Assembly (NCBI GenBank): GCA_028279305.1
Contig: JANQOA010000351.1
Coordinates: 1-52,924, forward strand
Origin: Pseudomonadales bacterium
Lineage (GTDB): Bacteria; Pseudomonadota; Gammaproteobacteria; Pseudomonadales; Azotimanducaceae
Direction of reading: 5' to 3'
DNA: 52,924 nt
Position numbers and translations under genes: made by a program. Positions 1 through 7,823 of this stretch are shown here, one piece after another (positions within the stretch are counted from its first letter, which is position 1; every line of letters starts with the position of its first letter). The notes under the pieces are model-generated. The model had not been told where the DNA came from. It saw only the letters and a program-made list of their open reading frames with translations, and did no database searches.

Positions 1-1
1 C

Positions 2-772
2 ATTCGCACCCGGCTGCTGGCCAACTTCGGGGTCGGCACGAATCACATCGACCTGCCGGCTGCGGCGGCCGGCAATGTGCTGGTGACCAATACCCCGGGC
101 GTGCTGACGGATGCCACCGCTGAAATTGCATTGACCTTGATGCTGATGAGCGCGCGGCGCACCGCTGAAGGGGAACGGCATGTGCGCGCCGGGCAGTGGC
201 AGGGCTGGCGGCCGACTCATATGTTGTCCGCCCAGGTGACGGGCAAAACCCTGGGCATTGTCGGCATGGGACGCATCGGTACCGCGCTGGCGCGTAAAGC
301 CTTCCACGGTTTGGGTATGCGGATCCTGTATACCAACCGCAGTACAGTGCCCGAGTCGGTGGCGTTGGAACTGGGGGCGCGCCGCCTGCCGCTGCCTGAA
401 CTGCTGGCCCGGGCTGACTTTGTCAGCCTGAATTGCCCCGCCACGGCGCAGACCCGCAACCTTATTGACGCAGCCGCATTGGCGTTAATGCCCGCCCACG
501 CGCACCTGATCAATACAGCCCGCGGCGATGTAGTAGACGAGGCCGCGCTGGCGGACGCGCTGCACGACCGGCGGCTGGCCGGCGCAGGGCTGGATGTGTA
601 CGCGCAGGAACCGCGGATTCACCCGGGGCTGCTGGAGTTGGACAACGTTGTGTTGTTGCCGCACATGGGCAGTGGTACGGTTGAAACCAGGGAAGCGATG
701 GGGATGCGGGCGTTGCGTAATGTTGAGTGTTTTCTGGCGGGGCAGACCTGTCCGGATCTGGTGACGTTATGA
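2..772 (+). CDS. D-isomer-specific 2-hydroxyacid dehydrogenase (5' partial)
   Basis: NAD(P)-dependent reductase or dehydrogenase of 2-oxo/2-hydroxy acids, most like the glyoxylate/hydroxypyruvate reductase group; cytosolic. The reading frame is open from base 2, so the N-terminal catalytic part lies outside the window. Visible are the NFGVGTNHID segment, the Rossmann fingerprint GIVGMGRIG, the NTARGDVVDE signature with the substrate-binding Arg region, and the catalytic His in LLPHMGSGT near the C-terminus. About 256 residues are present of the roughly 320 usual for the family. The stop overlaps the ATG of the next gene (ATGA, 769-772), so the two are probably translationally coupled. Family certain; substrate unknown. 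Confidence 0.9.
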   Translation: MRTRLLANFGVGTNHIDLPAAAAGNVLVTNTPGVLTDATAEIALTLMLMSARRTAEGERHVRAGQWQGWRPTHMLSAQVTGKTLGIVGMGRIGTALARKAFHGLGMRILYTNRSTVPESVALELGARRLPLPELLARADFVSLNCPATAQTRNLIDAAALALMPAHAHLINTARGDVVDEAALADALHDRRLAGAGLDVYAQEPRIHPGLLELDNVVLLPHMGSGTVETREAMGMRALRNVECFLAGQTCPDLVTL

Positions 773-1287
773 GCGGCGCGGACAACAGCGCCGATGCGGG
801 CGGCGGGAGGCTGGTTGCAGCCTGGCGGCGCGACTGGGCAACGCGGCCCTGGTGGATGTCGCTGATCTTCTATTTCTGTATCTACATGACCTTCATCTAC
901 ATGCCCTTTGATCTGTTCTGGAAGCCGGTGGCGGAAGACCATGAAATCTGGTTTGGATTTTCCCTTGAGGGTTGGTGGGCCAAAGCCACCGCCCCCCTGC
1001 ATTGGCTGATATACGGTGCCGGGGCTTACGGTTTCTGGAAAATGAGCCGCTGGATGTGGCCCTGGGCGGCGGTGTATACCGCTCAGGTGGTGATTGCCAT
1101 GCTGGTCTGGAACCTGGTCAACCCCCGCGGCGGCGGCCTGCTGGCCGGACTGATTGCCGCGGCGGTGTTTGCGGTACCCATGGTGGCGTTATGGCGCAGC
1201 CGGGCCCTCTGGGGAGGCTGGCGGGCCGACAAAGAGAGCGGCGGCGGTCGGGCAGATGGACAGGGCGGCGGCAGTCTGCAGGTGTGA
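769..1287 (+). CDS. Small four-helix membrane protein
   Basis: I do not recognise a named family. The start at 769 overlaps the stop of the preceding dehydrogenase in ATGA. The 172-residue product has a polar, Gly/Ala-rich N-terminus, then hydrophobic segments around residues 28-48, 70-90, 98-118 and 122-142, and a Gly/Arg/Asp-rich cytoplasmic-looking tail. Aromatic residues (Trp, Phe, Tyr) are very abundant in the helices. It lies between the dehydrogenase and an SDR on the same strand, 6 bp before the latter, so it probably belongs to the same transcription unit. An upstream GTG-type start is possible, but the coupling favours 769. Confidence 0.7.
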   Translation: MSGADNSADAGGGRLVAAWRRDWATRPWWMSLIFYFCIYMTFIYMPFDLFWKPVAEDHEIWFGFSLEGWWAKATAPLHWLIYGAGAYGFWKMSRWMWPWAAVYTAQVVIAMLVWNLVNPRGGGLLAGLIAAAVFAVPMVALWRSRALWGGWRADKESGGGRADGQGGGSLQV

Positions 1288-1293
1288 GCAGCC

Positions 1294-2151
1294 ATGAGTG
1301 AAGGGGCGGGTAGCAGTCAGGTGCCGGCACGTCTGGCGGGCCGCGTTGCGCTGGTCACCGGCGCAGGCCGCGGCATTGGCGCTCAAACCGCAATCAAACT
1401 GGCGGCGGAAGGTGCGCGGGTGGTGGTGAATGACCTTGACGCTGACGCCTGCGCCGAAACCGCGGCACTTATTGCTGACAACGGCGGCGCGGCCCTGGCC
1501 CATGCGGCGGACGTGACCGCTGACGGCACCGCCGAAGCACTGGTGCAGGCGGCGCTGGATGCCTGGGGCAGCCTGGATATAGTGGTTAACAACGCCGGCT
1601 ATGTATGGAATTCCGCTGCGCATAAACATTCCGACGAACAATGGCAGGCCATGCTGGACATGCATGCCACCGCGCCGTTCCGGCTATTGCGCGCCTATTA
1701 CCCCTGGTTGAAAGAAACCGTCAGCCGCGAACAGGCTGAGGGCCGGGTGCTGTGCCGCAAAGTGGTGAATATATCTTCTGTTTCAGGCACCGACGGTGCT
1801 GCCACCCAACTGGCTTATTCAGCGGGTAAAGCCGCGGTGGTCGGCATCACCCGCACCCTGGCGAAAGAGTGGGGGCGCCTGAATGTCACCGTGAATTGTG
1901 TTGCTTTCGGGCCCATTGATACCCGTCTGACCCAGACCTATGACGGTGCGCCGCCCACCATCGAAGTGGCCGGCCGGGATTACAAAGTGGGCCTGGCGCG
2001 GCAGCAGGTGGAAAACATGGTGGCCAACGTGCCGCTGCAGCGGGTGGGGCAGCCGCGGGACGCCGCGGGGGCAATTTTCCTCTTTTGCATTCCGGAATCC
2101 GACTTTGTCACCGGGCAGCTGCTGGTCTGCTCAGGGGGGCTGCGCAGCTGA
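1294..2151 (+). CDS. Short-chain dehydrogenase/reductase (SDR)
   Basis: Classical SDR of 285 residues that oxidises or reduces a hydroxy/keto group with NAD(P); cytosolic. The cofactor motif TGAGRGIG is at residues 22-29, NNAG at 99-102, and the catalytic Ser-Tyr-Lys set is around S162, Y175 (YSAGK) and K179. An acidic patch NDLD after beta-2 (residues 46-49) favours NAD over NADP. The C-terminus ends in the TGQLLVCSGGLR type seen in FabG-like and hydroxyacyl-CoA dehydrogenases. Context with an acyl-CoA dehydrogenase and a phosphotransferase downstream suggests 3-hydroxyacyl-CoA or related oxidation, but the substrate is not readable from sequence. Confidence 0.9.
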   Translation: MSEGAGSSQVPARLAGRVALVTGAGRGIGAQTAIKLAAEGARVVVNDLDADACAETAALIADNGGAALAHAADVTADGTAEALVQAALDAWGSLDIVVNNAGYVWNSAAHKHSDEQWQAMLDMHATAPFRLLRAYYPWLKETVSREQAEGRVLCRKVVNISSVSGTDGAATQLAYSAGKAAVVGITRTLAKEWGRLNVTVNCVAFGPIDTRLTQTYDGAPPTIEVAGRDYKVGLARQQVENMVANVPLQRVGQPRDAAGAIFLFCIPESDFVTGQLLVCSGGLRS

Positions 2152-2190
2152 ATCCTGCGCCTTAAACACTACTCTGCAACAAGAAAAATA

Positions 2191-3786
2191 ATGTCTGATC
2201 AGAATAACAGCCCGGTCCGCGTTGGCGGCGCATACTCGCACTACGTGCTTTTTGTGCTGGTGATCGTCTACGTTTTTAACTTTGTCGACCGCAACATCCT
2301 GTCCATTCTCGCGGAGGACATCAAAGCGGACCTGGGCATCAGCGATGCGCAGATGGGCTTTCTGTACGGTACGGTATTTGCCGTCTTTTACGCCGTGTTC
2401 GGCATTCCATTAGCCCGCTTCGCAGACGTCTGGAACCGCCGCAGCTTGATTTCCATCGGTCTGTTTGTATGGAGCGGCATGACAGCGCTGTCCGGCCTGG
2501 CGCGTTCGTTTTCGGTGCTGGCAACGTTCCGCATCGGGGTCGGCATTGGTGAAGCCAGCGCCTCGCCGGCCGCCTACTCCATGCTGGCCGACTATTATCC
2601 GCCGCGCCTGCGCGCCACCGTCATTGCCCTGTACTCTTCGGGAGTCTATATCGGCGGCGGCATTGGCATCATGCTGGGCGGCTGGATTGTGGACAGTTGG
2701 ACGGCCGCGTATCCGGTGGATCCGCCGTTTGGGCTGCGCGGCTGGCAGGCGGCGTTTCTGGCGGTTGGCCTGCCCGGACTGCTGATGGCGGCATGGGTGA
2801 GGTCGCTGCGCGAGCCGGTACGCGGCATCAGCGAAGGCCTGGTCACCCAGCCGCATCCGCATCCATTCCGGGTGCTGGGGCAGGAAATGATGTCGGTGAT
2901 GCCGGGCTTGAGCCTGGCTTACCTGTACCGCCTGGAGGGCCGGGTGGCCTACAACCTGGCCGGTCTGGTGCTGATCAGCGTAGCGGTGCTGCTGCTGGTA
3001 ATTTTCACCGGCACCACAGCCCAATGGGTGGTACTGGGGCTGGGGGCGTATATCACGCTGACCTGGGCGCAGGCGCTGCGCAAGCGCGACAACCCCACCT
3101 TCAACATGATTTTTGGTTCCCGCGCGCTGATTTTTACCACCCTGGCTTTCCCCACCATCAGTTTTGCCAGCTACGGGCTGGGGTTCTGGGTGGCCCCCTA
3201 TCTGCAGCGCAGCTTTGAAGTCAGCGCCACGGATGTCGGATTTTATATCGGCGCCGGCAATGCCCTGGCCGGGCTGATTGGCGTCAGCCTGGGCGGCTAT
3301 CTGGCGGACCGCTGGAAGCTCACCTGGGCTAACGGCCGGCTGTATATCGGTTTTATCACGGTCATTGCCACCACCCCGCTGGTACTGATTCTGCTGTTCA
3401 GTAATTCGCTGCAGGTCGCCTTCTGGATGAATTTTCTATATCACATACCCATCAGCATGTGGGTGGGTATTCCACCCGCTACCACCAGCGATCTGGTTAT
3501 GCCGCGCATGCGGGCCATCGCCGGGGCCTACTACATCCTGGTTAACACCCTGATCGGCCTGGCCCTGGGGCCTTATGTGATTGGCCAGCTCAGCGACATG
3601 TTTGCCGCCTCCGGCATGGATCCGGCCCAGGCCCTGCGTCTGGCCATGGCCAGTTCACTGCTGATTTTCATCGCCACGGTCATCTTCCTGCTGCTCGCCA
3701 TGCGTTACCTGCCGGGTGACGAAGCCAGCCGTCTGCAACGGGCCAGGCAGTTGGGTGAGGAGGTTGCGGAGGCGCTGGCACCTTGA
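2191..3786 (+). CDS. MFS transporter, Spinster-like
   Basis: Inner-membrane secondary carrier of 531 residues. The first helix carries the FNFVDRNILSIL motif and the loop 2-3 motif is FADVWNRRSL, both characteristic of Spinster-type and aromatic-acid/sugar-acid MFS carriers. An extra hydrophobic block around residues 250-290 in the central loop makes it longer than the usual 430 residues; this insertion is also known in other Spinster-like bacterial proteins. It follows the SDR by 39 bp and ends in a TTGA overlap with the next gene, so it fits a catabolic operon as the uptake or export step. Substrate not predictable. Confidence 0.88.
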   Translation: MSDQNNSPVRVGGAYSHYVLFVLVIVYVFNFVDRNILSILAEDIKADLGISDAQMGFLYGTVFAVFYAVFGIPLARFADVWNRRSLISIGLFVWSGMTALSGLARSFSVLATFRIGVGIGEASASPAAYSMLADYYPPRLRATVIALYSSGVYIGGGIGIMLGGWIVDSWTAAYPVDPPFGLRGWQAAFLAVGLPGLLMAAWVRSLREPVRGISEGLVTQPHPHPFRVLGQEMMSVMPGLSLAYLYRLEGRVAYNLAGLVLISVAVLLLVIFTGTTAQWVVLGLGAYITLTWAQALRKRDNPTFNMIFGSRALIFTTLAFPTISFASYGLGFWVAPYLQRSFEVSATDVGFYIGAGNALAGLIGVSLGGYLADRWKLTWANGRLYIGFITVIATTPLVLILLFSNSLQVAFWMNFLYHIPISMWVGIPPATTSDLVMPRMRAIAGAYYILVNTLIGLALGPYVIGQLSDMFAASGMDPAQALRLAMASSLLIFIATVIFLLLAMRYLPGDEASRLQRARQLGEEVAEALAP

Positions 3787-4682
3787 AGAGCAGCAGTATT
3801 GTGCTGGGCTACCTGCTGGCAGCGGTGCTGGCCGGGGTCACCCTGGCCTGGTTGCTGGCGCCGCTGTTGCCGCTGGCCTACGACAAGGTGATTTCCCGCG
3901 CGATTCTGCTGGCAGCGGCGCTGGGACTGGTGCCTCTGTGGCGCTACTTTGATCTGAATACACACAGTGTGGGGCTGCGGCCGGTGCCGGCGGGCCGCTT
4001 GTTGCCCACCTGGTTGCTGGGGGTGGCGGCGGTGCTGCCGCTGATGCTGTTTTTCCTGGTGGTCGGCTTCCGCGTGGAAGACAGTGAGGAGCTGGTGTTC
4101 AGCCCGGCATTTGCCGGCTTTGCCGTGCTCGCCTTTGTTTCCGCATGGCTGGTGGGTTTGTTTGAGGAGACGCTGTTCCGCGGCGTGCTGCTGACGCTGC
4201 TGGGACAGCGCTTCAGCTTTTATGCCGCCGCCTTGCTCAGCAGCGGCATGTATGCCGCGGTGCACTTTATCAACCGCGCTGAATGGACGGAGTTGCAGTG
4301 GGCGGAAAACGGCAGTTCCTGGCTGGGCGGCCTGACCTACGTGGGCCACAGCCTGAGCGGCATTGTCCAGGCCGGCCAGCAATGGGATTCCTGGCTGGCG
4401 TTGTTTCTACTCGGCCTGCTGTTCTGCCGCCTGCGCCGCGATTACGGGCTGTGGGTATGCATTGCCTTGCATGCAGCCTGGGTATTCAGCATCCGCGTGT
4501 ACAAACAGCTCACCGTGCGCGACATAGTTAACCCGTTCCGCGAATGGACCGGTGAGTACGATAACTTTGTCGGCCACCTGGCCAGCGTGTGGCTGCTCTT
4601 TATTCTGCTTGCACTGTATCTGGCTCACCGCCATCATCAGATGCTGCGGAGGGCTCCGGCCGGCTCCACAAAAAATAACTGA
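3783..4682 (+). CDS. CPBP/CAAX-type intramembrane metalloprotease
   Basis: Multi-helix membrane protein of the Abi/CPBP family (CAAX prenyl protease 2-like). Catalytic motif 1 is EETLFR (E128, E129, R133), motif 2 His is H161 in YAAVHF, and a third His is H230 in IALHAAW. The start is TTG at 3783, overlapping the MFS stop (TTGA) and preceded by GGAGG at 3768-3772, which decides this start. The reading frame covers 299 residues with about eight hydrophobic segments. Its 3' end overlaps the convergent YbaN-like gene by 83 bp. Bacterial members act in protein processing or bacteriocin immunity; the partner here is unknown. Confidence 0.87.
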   Translation: MKSSSIVLGYLLAAVLAGVTLAWLLAPLLPLAYDKVISRAILLAAALGLVPLWRYFDLNTHSVGLRPVPAGRLLPTWLLGVAAVLPLMLFFLVVGFRVEDSEELVFSPAFAGFAVLAFVSAWLVGLFEETLFRGVLLTLLGQRFSFYAAALLSSGMYAAVHFINRAEWTELQWAENGSSWLGGLTYVGHSLSGIVQAGQQWDSWLALFLLGLLFCRLRRDYGLWVCIALHAAWVFSIRVYKQLTVRDIVNPFREWTGEYDNFVGHLASVWLLFILLALYLAHRHHQMLRRAPAGSTKNN

Positions 4683-5013
4683 CCACGGTCAGCACCACGG
4701 CCTGGCTGGCCAGGGCCCACCAGGGCACCTGCAATACCACGCTGATGGCAAATACGGCAACAATGCTGATGGAAGCGTATATTTTCACCGGCCGCGCAAT
4801 GGCCTGTTCCTTCCGCCAGTGTTGAATGGGCGGCCCCAGTTTCGGGTGGTTTACCAGCCAGTCGTGCAGGCGTTCAGACCCCTTGCTGAAGGCAAACGCC
4901 GCCAGCAGCAGGAACGGCGTGGTGGGCAACAGGGGCAGGAAGGCGCCGGCCACGCCCAGCGCGACGCTGATCCATCCGAGAGCGATCCACAGGTACCGCA
5001 AATTATATTCCAC
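4600..5013 (-). CDS. DUF454 / YbaN family inner-membrane protein
   Basis: A 137-residue protein beginning with GTG at 5013. The motif GVAGAFLPLLPTTPFLLLAAFAF followed by GSERLHDWLVNHPKLGP and QHWR is the YbaN/DUF454 signature; two or three transmembrane helices, then an acidic tail. Molecular function is not known for the family. It is convergent with the CPBP protease gene and shares 83 bp with it, an unusually long 3' overlap, so the acidic tail (EPSAASDDGGEPDTVQAE region) may be a recent read-through extension. Confidence 0.85.
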   Translation of the reverse strand: MEYNLRYLWIALGWISVALGVAGAFLPLLPTTPFLLLAAFAFSKGSERLHDWLVNHPKLGPPIQHWRKEQAIARPVKIYASISIVAVFAISVVLQVPWWALASQAVVLTVVSYFLWSRPEPSAASDDGGEPDTVQAE

Positions 5014-5116
5014 CGCTGCTGCGCACTAGAGGTTACATGATAGGGGTGGCTGGCGGATTTGCGCAATGCGACAATAAGCTCAACAACAACTATCCCGGGA
5101 CACTTGAGGAGCTTAC

Positions 5117-6388
5117 GTGAATTTTGACATACCCCAAGATCTGCAGGATTACCTGCAGGAGCTGGATGACTTTATCGACAAGGAAATCCTGCCGCTGCAG
5201 ATGGAAAACGACAACAACCGCTTTTTTGACCACCGCCGCGAAGATTCACGCACCGACTGGGAGCGGGGCGGGCTGCCCAACGAGGAGTGGGAGCAACTGC
5301 TGCATCAGGCCAAACGGCTGGCTGATGCCGCCGGGCACTACCGCTACCCCATGCCCAGGGAATACGGCGGGCAGGACGGCACCAACCTGGGTATGGCGGT
5401 GATCCGCGAGCATCTTGCGGTTAAAGGTCTGGGTCTGCACAACGATCTGCAGAATGAACACAGTATTGTCGGCAACAACGTGGGTCTGCTGCTGATGATC
5501 CGCTATGGTACCGAGGCGCAGAAAGCGGAATGGATTGACGATCTGGCGGAGGGGCGGCGCGGATTTGCCTTTGGCATCACCGAACCGGAGCACGGCTCGG
5601 ACGCGACTCATATGGAGACAGCGGCGGTGCGCGACGGTGATGAATGGGTCATCAACGGCGCCAAGACCTGGAATACCGGTATTCACAAAGCCAAATACGA
5701 TCTGATATTTGCCCGCACCAGCGGCAAACAGGGGGACGGCGAGGGTATCACCGCATTCCTCACGCCGACGGATGCGGAAGGTTTTAAAGTTGAGGAGATG
5801 TTGTGGACCTTTAACATGCCGACGGACCACGGCCGCATCTCCCTGAAAGATGTGCGCGTGCCCAACGATGCCATTTTCGGCGGTGAAGGCCGCGGGCTGC
5901 AGGTTGTGCAGCACTTCTTTAACGAAAACCGCATCCGCCAGGCGGCGTCTTCGCTGGGGGCGGCACAATTCTGCGTCAACGAATCCGTGCAGTACGCCAA
6001 GGAGCGGGCGCCGTTCGGCAAGCCGCTGGCGACCAATCAGGGTATTCAGTTCCCCCTGGTGGAGCTGCAGGCGCAATGCGAAATGCTGCGCGCGCTGATC
6101 CACAAAACCGCCTGGCAGATGGACGAATACGGCGCGTTTTCCGTGTCGGACAAGGTCTCCATGTGTAACTACTGGGCCAACCGGCTGTGTTGCGACGCGG
6201 CGGACCGCGCCATGCAGGTACACGGCGGCCTCGGCTATTCGCGCCACAAGCCTTTTGAACACATTTACCGCCATCACCGCCGCTACCGCATCACCGAAGG
6301 TGCGGAAGAAATTCAAATGCGCCGGGTGGCCGGGTATATGTTCGGTTTTATGAGTCAGCGCGCGCCCAAGGGTGTGCGTGAGGAATAG
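5117..6388 (+). CDS. Acyl-CoA dehydrogenase (ACAD10/11- and LvaC-like context)
   Basis: FAD-dependent acyl-CoA dehydrogenase of 423 residues; cytosolic. Visible signatures are FGITEPEHGSDATHM (flavin-binding signature), NGAKTWNTG, the FNENRIRQAASSLGAA helix, ERAPFGKPLATNQGIQF, and the C-terminal MQVHGGLGYSRHKPFEHIYRHHRRYRI. The start is GTG at 5117, with the Shine-Dalgarno GAGGAG ending six bases upstream. It is followed 16 bp later by a kinase with a DUF6285-like tail. In mammalian ACAD10/11 these two activities are fused, and in the Pseudomonas putida levulinate pathway they are LvaC and LvaA. By analogy it would act on a phosphorylated 4-hydroxyacyl-CoA; that is inference. Confidence 0.9.
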   Translation: MNFDIPQDLQDYLQELDDFIDKEILPLQMENDNNRFFDHRREDSRTDWERGGLPNEEWEQLLHQAKRLADAAGHYRYPMPREYGGQDGTNLGMAVIREHLAVKGLGLHNDLQNEHSIVGNNVGLLLMIRYGTEAQKAEWIDDLAEGRRGFAFGITEPEHGSDATHMETAAVRDGDEWVINGAKTWNTGIHKAKYDLIFARTSGKQGDGEGITAFLTPTDAEGFKVEEMLWTFNMPTDHGRISLKDVRVPNDAIFGGEGRGLQVVQHFFNENRIRQAASSLGAAQFCVNESVQYAKERAPFGKPLATNQGIQFPLVELQAQCEMLRALIHKTAWQMDEYGAFSVSDKVSMCNYWANRLCCDAADRAMQVHGGLGYSRHKPFEHIYRHHRRYRITEGAEEIQMRRVAGYMFGFMSQRAPKGVREE

Positions 6389-6404
6389 CGGGGCCAGTCT
6401 TTAA

Positions 6405-7823
6405 GTGACCGAAGATACAGCGTTCAACGCCAGTCTGCAGACAGTTCTGGCGCGGGAGATCAGCGGCTTTGTCAGTCTGCGCAAGGCTGAGCGGCTTTCC
6501 GGCGGCGCCAGCCAGGAGACCTACCGCCTGGAGATTGAAAGCGCGCAAGGGGTGGTGACGCTGGCCATGCGCAGGGCGCCCGGCGGTGAACAGGTGGAAC
6601 CCACCCCCGGACACCCGGGGCTGGCGGTGGAGGCCAAGCTGATGCGCTGCGCGCTGCAGGCCGGCGTGCCGGAACCCGAGGTCTACTATGTGCTGCAACC
6701 CGGGGACAATCTGGGGGACGGGTTTATCATGCAGTGGCTGGAGGGGGTGGCCCTGGGCGCCCGGGTCGTGCGCTCACCGGAACTCGACGGTGTACGGCCC
6801 CGCCTGGCTTACATGTGCGGCGAGATCCTGGCGCGGATCCACGGCGTGGATCTGGCCGCCAGCGGTCTGGATCAGGATCTGGATGTGCTCAGCCCGGCGG
6901 ACTATGTTGAGCAGACCTGGGAACGTTACCGCGCTTTCGACACCCCGCAGCCGATGATCGACTACGCCGGCCGCTGGCTGCTGGAACACATGCCCGAAGG
7001 GTTCACGCCGGCGCTGGTCCACAATGATTTCCGCAACGGCAACATCATGTTTTCGCCGCAAGGCGTGGTGGCGGTGCTGGATTGGGAAGTGGCCCACATC
7101 GGCGACCCCATGCGCGACCTGGGCTGGATCTGCACCAACTCCTGGCGTTTCGGCCGTACCGACCTGCCGGTCGGCGGCTTTGGCGGCTACGAGCAGTTGT
7201 TTGAAGGATACGAAAGTGTCACCGGCGTGCCCGTTGACCGGGAGCGGGTGAAGTTCTGGGAAGTGTTCGGCTCATTCTGGTGGGCGATCGGCTGTCTGGG
7301 CATGGCGGAACACTACCGTACCGGCCCGGACCAGACCGTGGAGCGGCCCGCAATCGGCCGCCGCTCATCCGAATGCCAGGTTGACTGTGTCAATCTGCTT
7401 ATTCCCGGGCCGGTGTCACTGGCCGCGCAAGCCGGGCCCCTGGACAAAGCGGACATGCCCCGCATAGACGAACTGTTGGTGAGCGTGCGTGACTTCCTGC
7501 ACAACGACGTGATGCAGGAAACCAGCGGGCGCCTGAACTTTCTCGCCAGGGTGGCCGGCAACTCGCTGGACATCGTATTGCGGGATCAGGTGCTGGGGCC
7601 GGCTGCCCGGCAGCAGGAACTCAGCCGCCTGCGGGATCTGTGCAACGTTGCCGACGGCAGCCTGGATGAGCTGCGCTGGCAGCTGGTGCACGGTCTGCGT
7701 GACGGGCAGATCAGCCTGCAGACCGAAGGTCTGGCGGAACATCTGCGCGCCACGGTGGTTAACCAGGTGGCTATCGATCAACCCCGGTATTCCGGTTACA
7801 AAACCGCCATCGCTGCCGGCTAG
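6405..7823 (+). CDS. APH-fold phosphotransferase with C-terminal DUF6285-like domain (candidate 4-hydroxyacyl-CoA kinase)
   Basis: A 472-residue protein starting with GTG. The first 350 residues form an aminoglycoside phosphotransferase-like kinase: LSGGASQETY nucleotide loop (32-40), catalytic VHNDFRNGNIMF (H206, D208, N211, N213) and the metal-binding LDWEVAHIGDP (D226). Residues about 352-472 are a separate helical region with RVAGNSLDIVLRDQ and a PRYSGYK end, resembling DUF6285. From memory, the P. putida LvaA kinase is only about 360 residues and needs the small partner LvaB, so this may be a natural LvaA-LvaB fusion. It follows the acyl-CoA dehydrogenase by 16 bp and overlaps the convergent gene by 4 bp. 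Kinase fold certain, substrate inferred. Confidence 0.85.
   Translation: MTEDTAFNASLQTVLAREISGFVSLRKAERLSGGASQETYRLEIESAQGVVTLAMRRAPGGEQVEPTPGHPGLAVEAKLMRCALQAGVPEPEVYYVLQPGDNLGDGFIMQWLEGVALGARVVRSPELDGVRPRLAYMCGEILARIHGVDLAASGLDQDLDVLSPADYVEQTWERYRAFDTPQPMIDYAGRWLLEHMPEGFTPALVHNDFRNGNIMFSPQGVVAVLDWEVAHIGDPMRDLGWICTNSWRFGRTDLPVGGFGGYEQLFEGYESVTGVPVDRERVKFWEVFGSFWWAIGCLGMAEHYRTGPDQTVERPAIGRRSSECQVDCVNLLIPGPVSLAAQAGPLDKADMPRIDELLVSVRDFLHNDVMQETSGRLNFLARVAGNSLDIVLRDQVLGPAARQQELSRLRDLCNVADGSLDELRWQLVHGLRDGQISLQTEGLAEHLRATVVNQVAIDQPRYSGYKTAIAAG

Noticed and set aside
5246-6316. 356-codon minus-strand frame opposite the acyl-CoA dehydrogenase
   Set aside because: Shadow frame in GC-rich DNA; the plus-strand gene has full family motifs and a good ribosome binding site.
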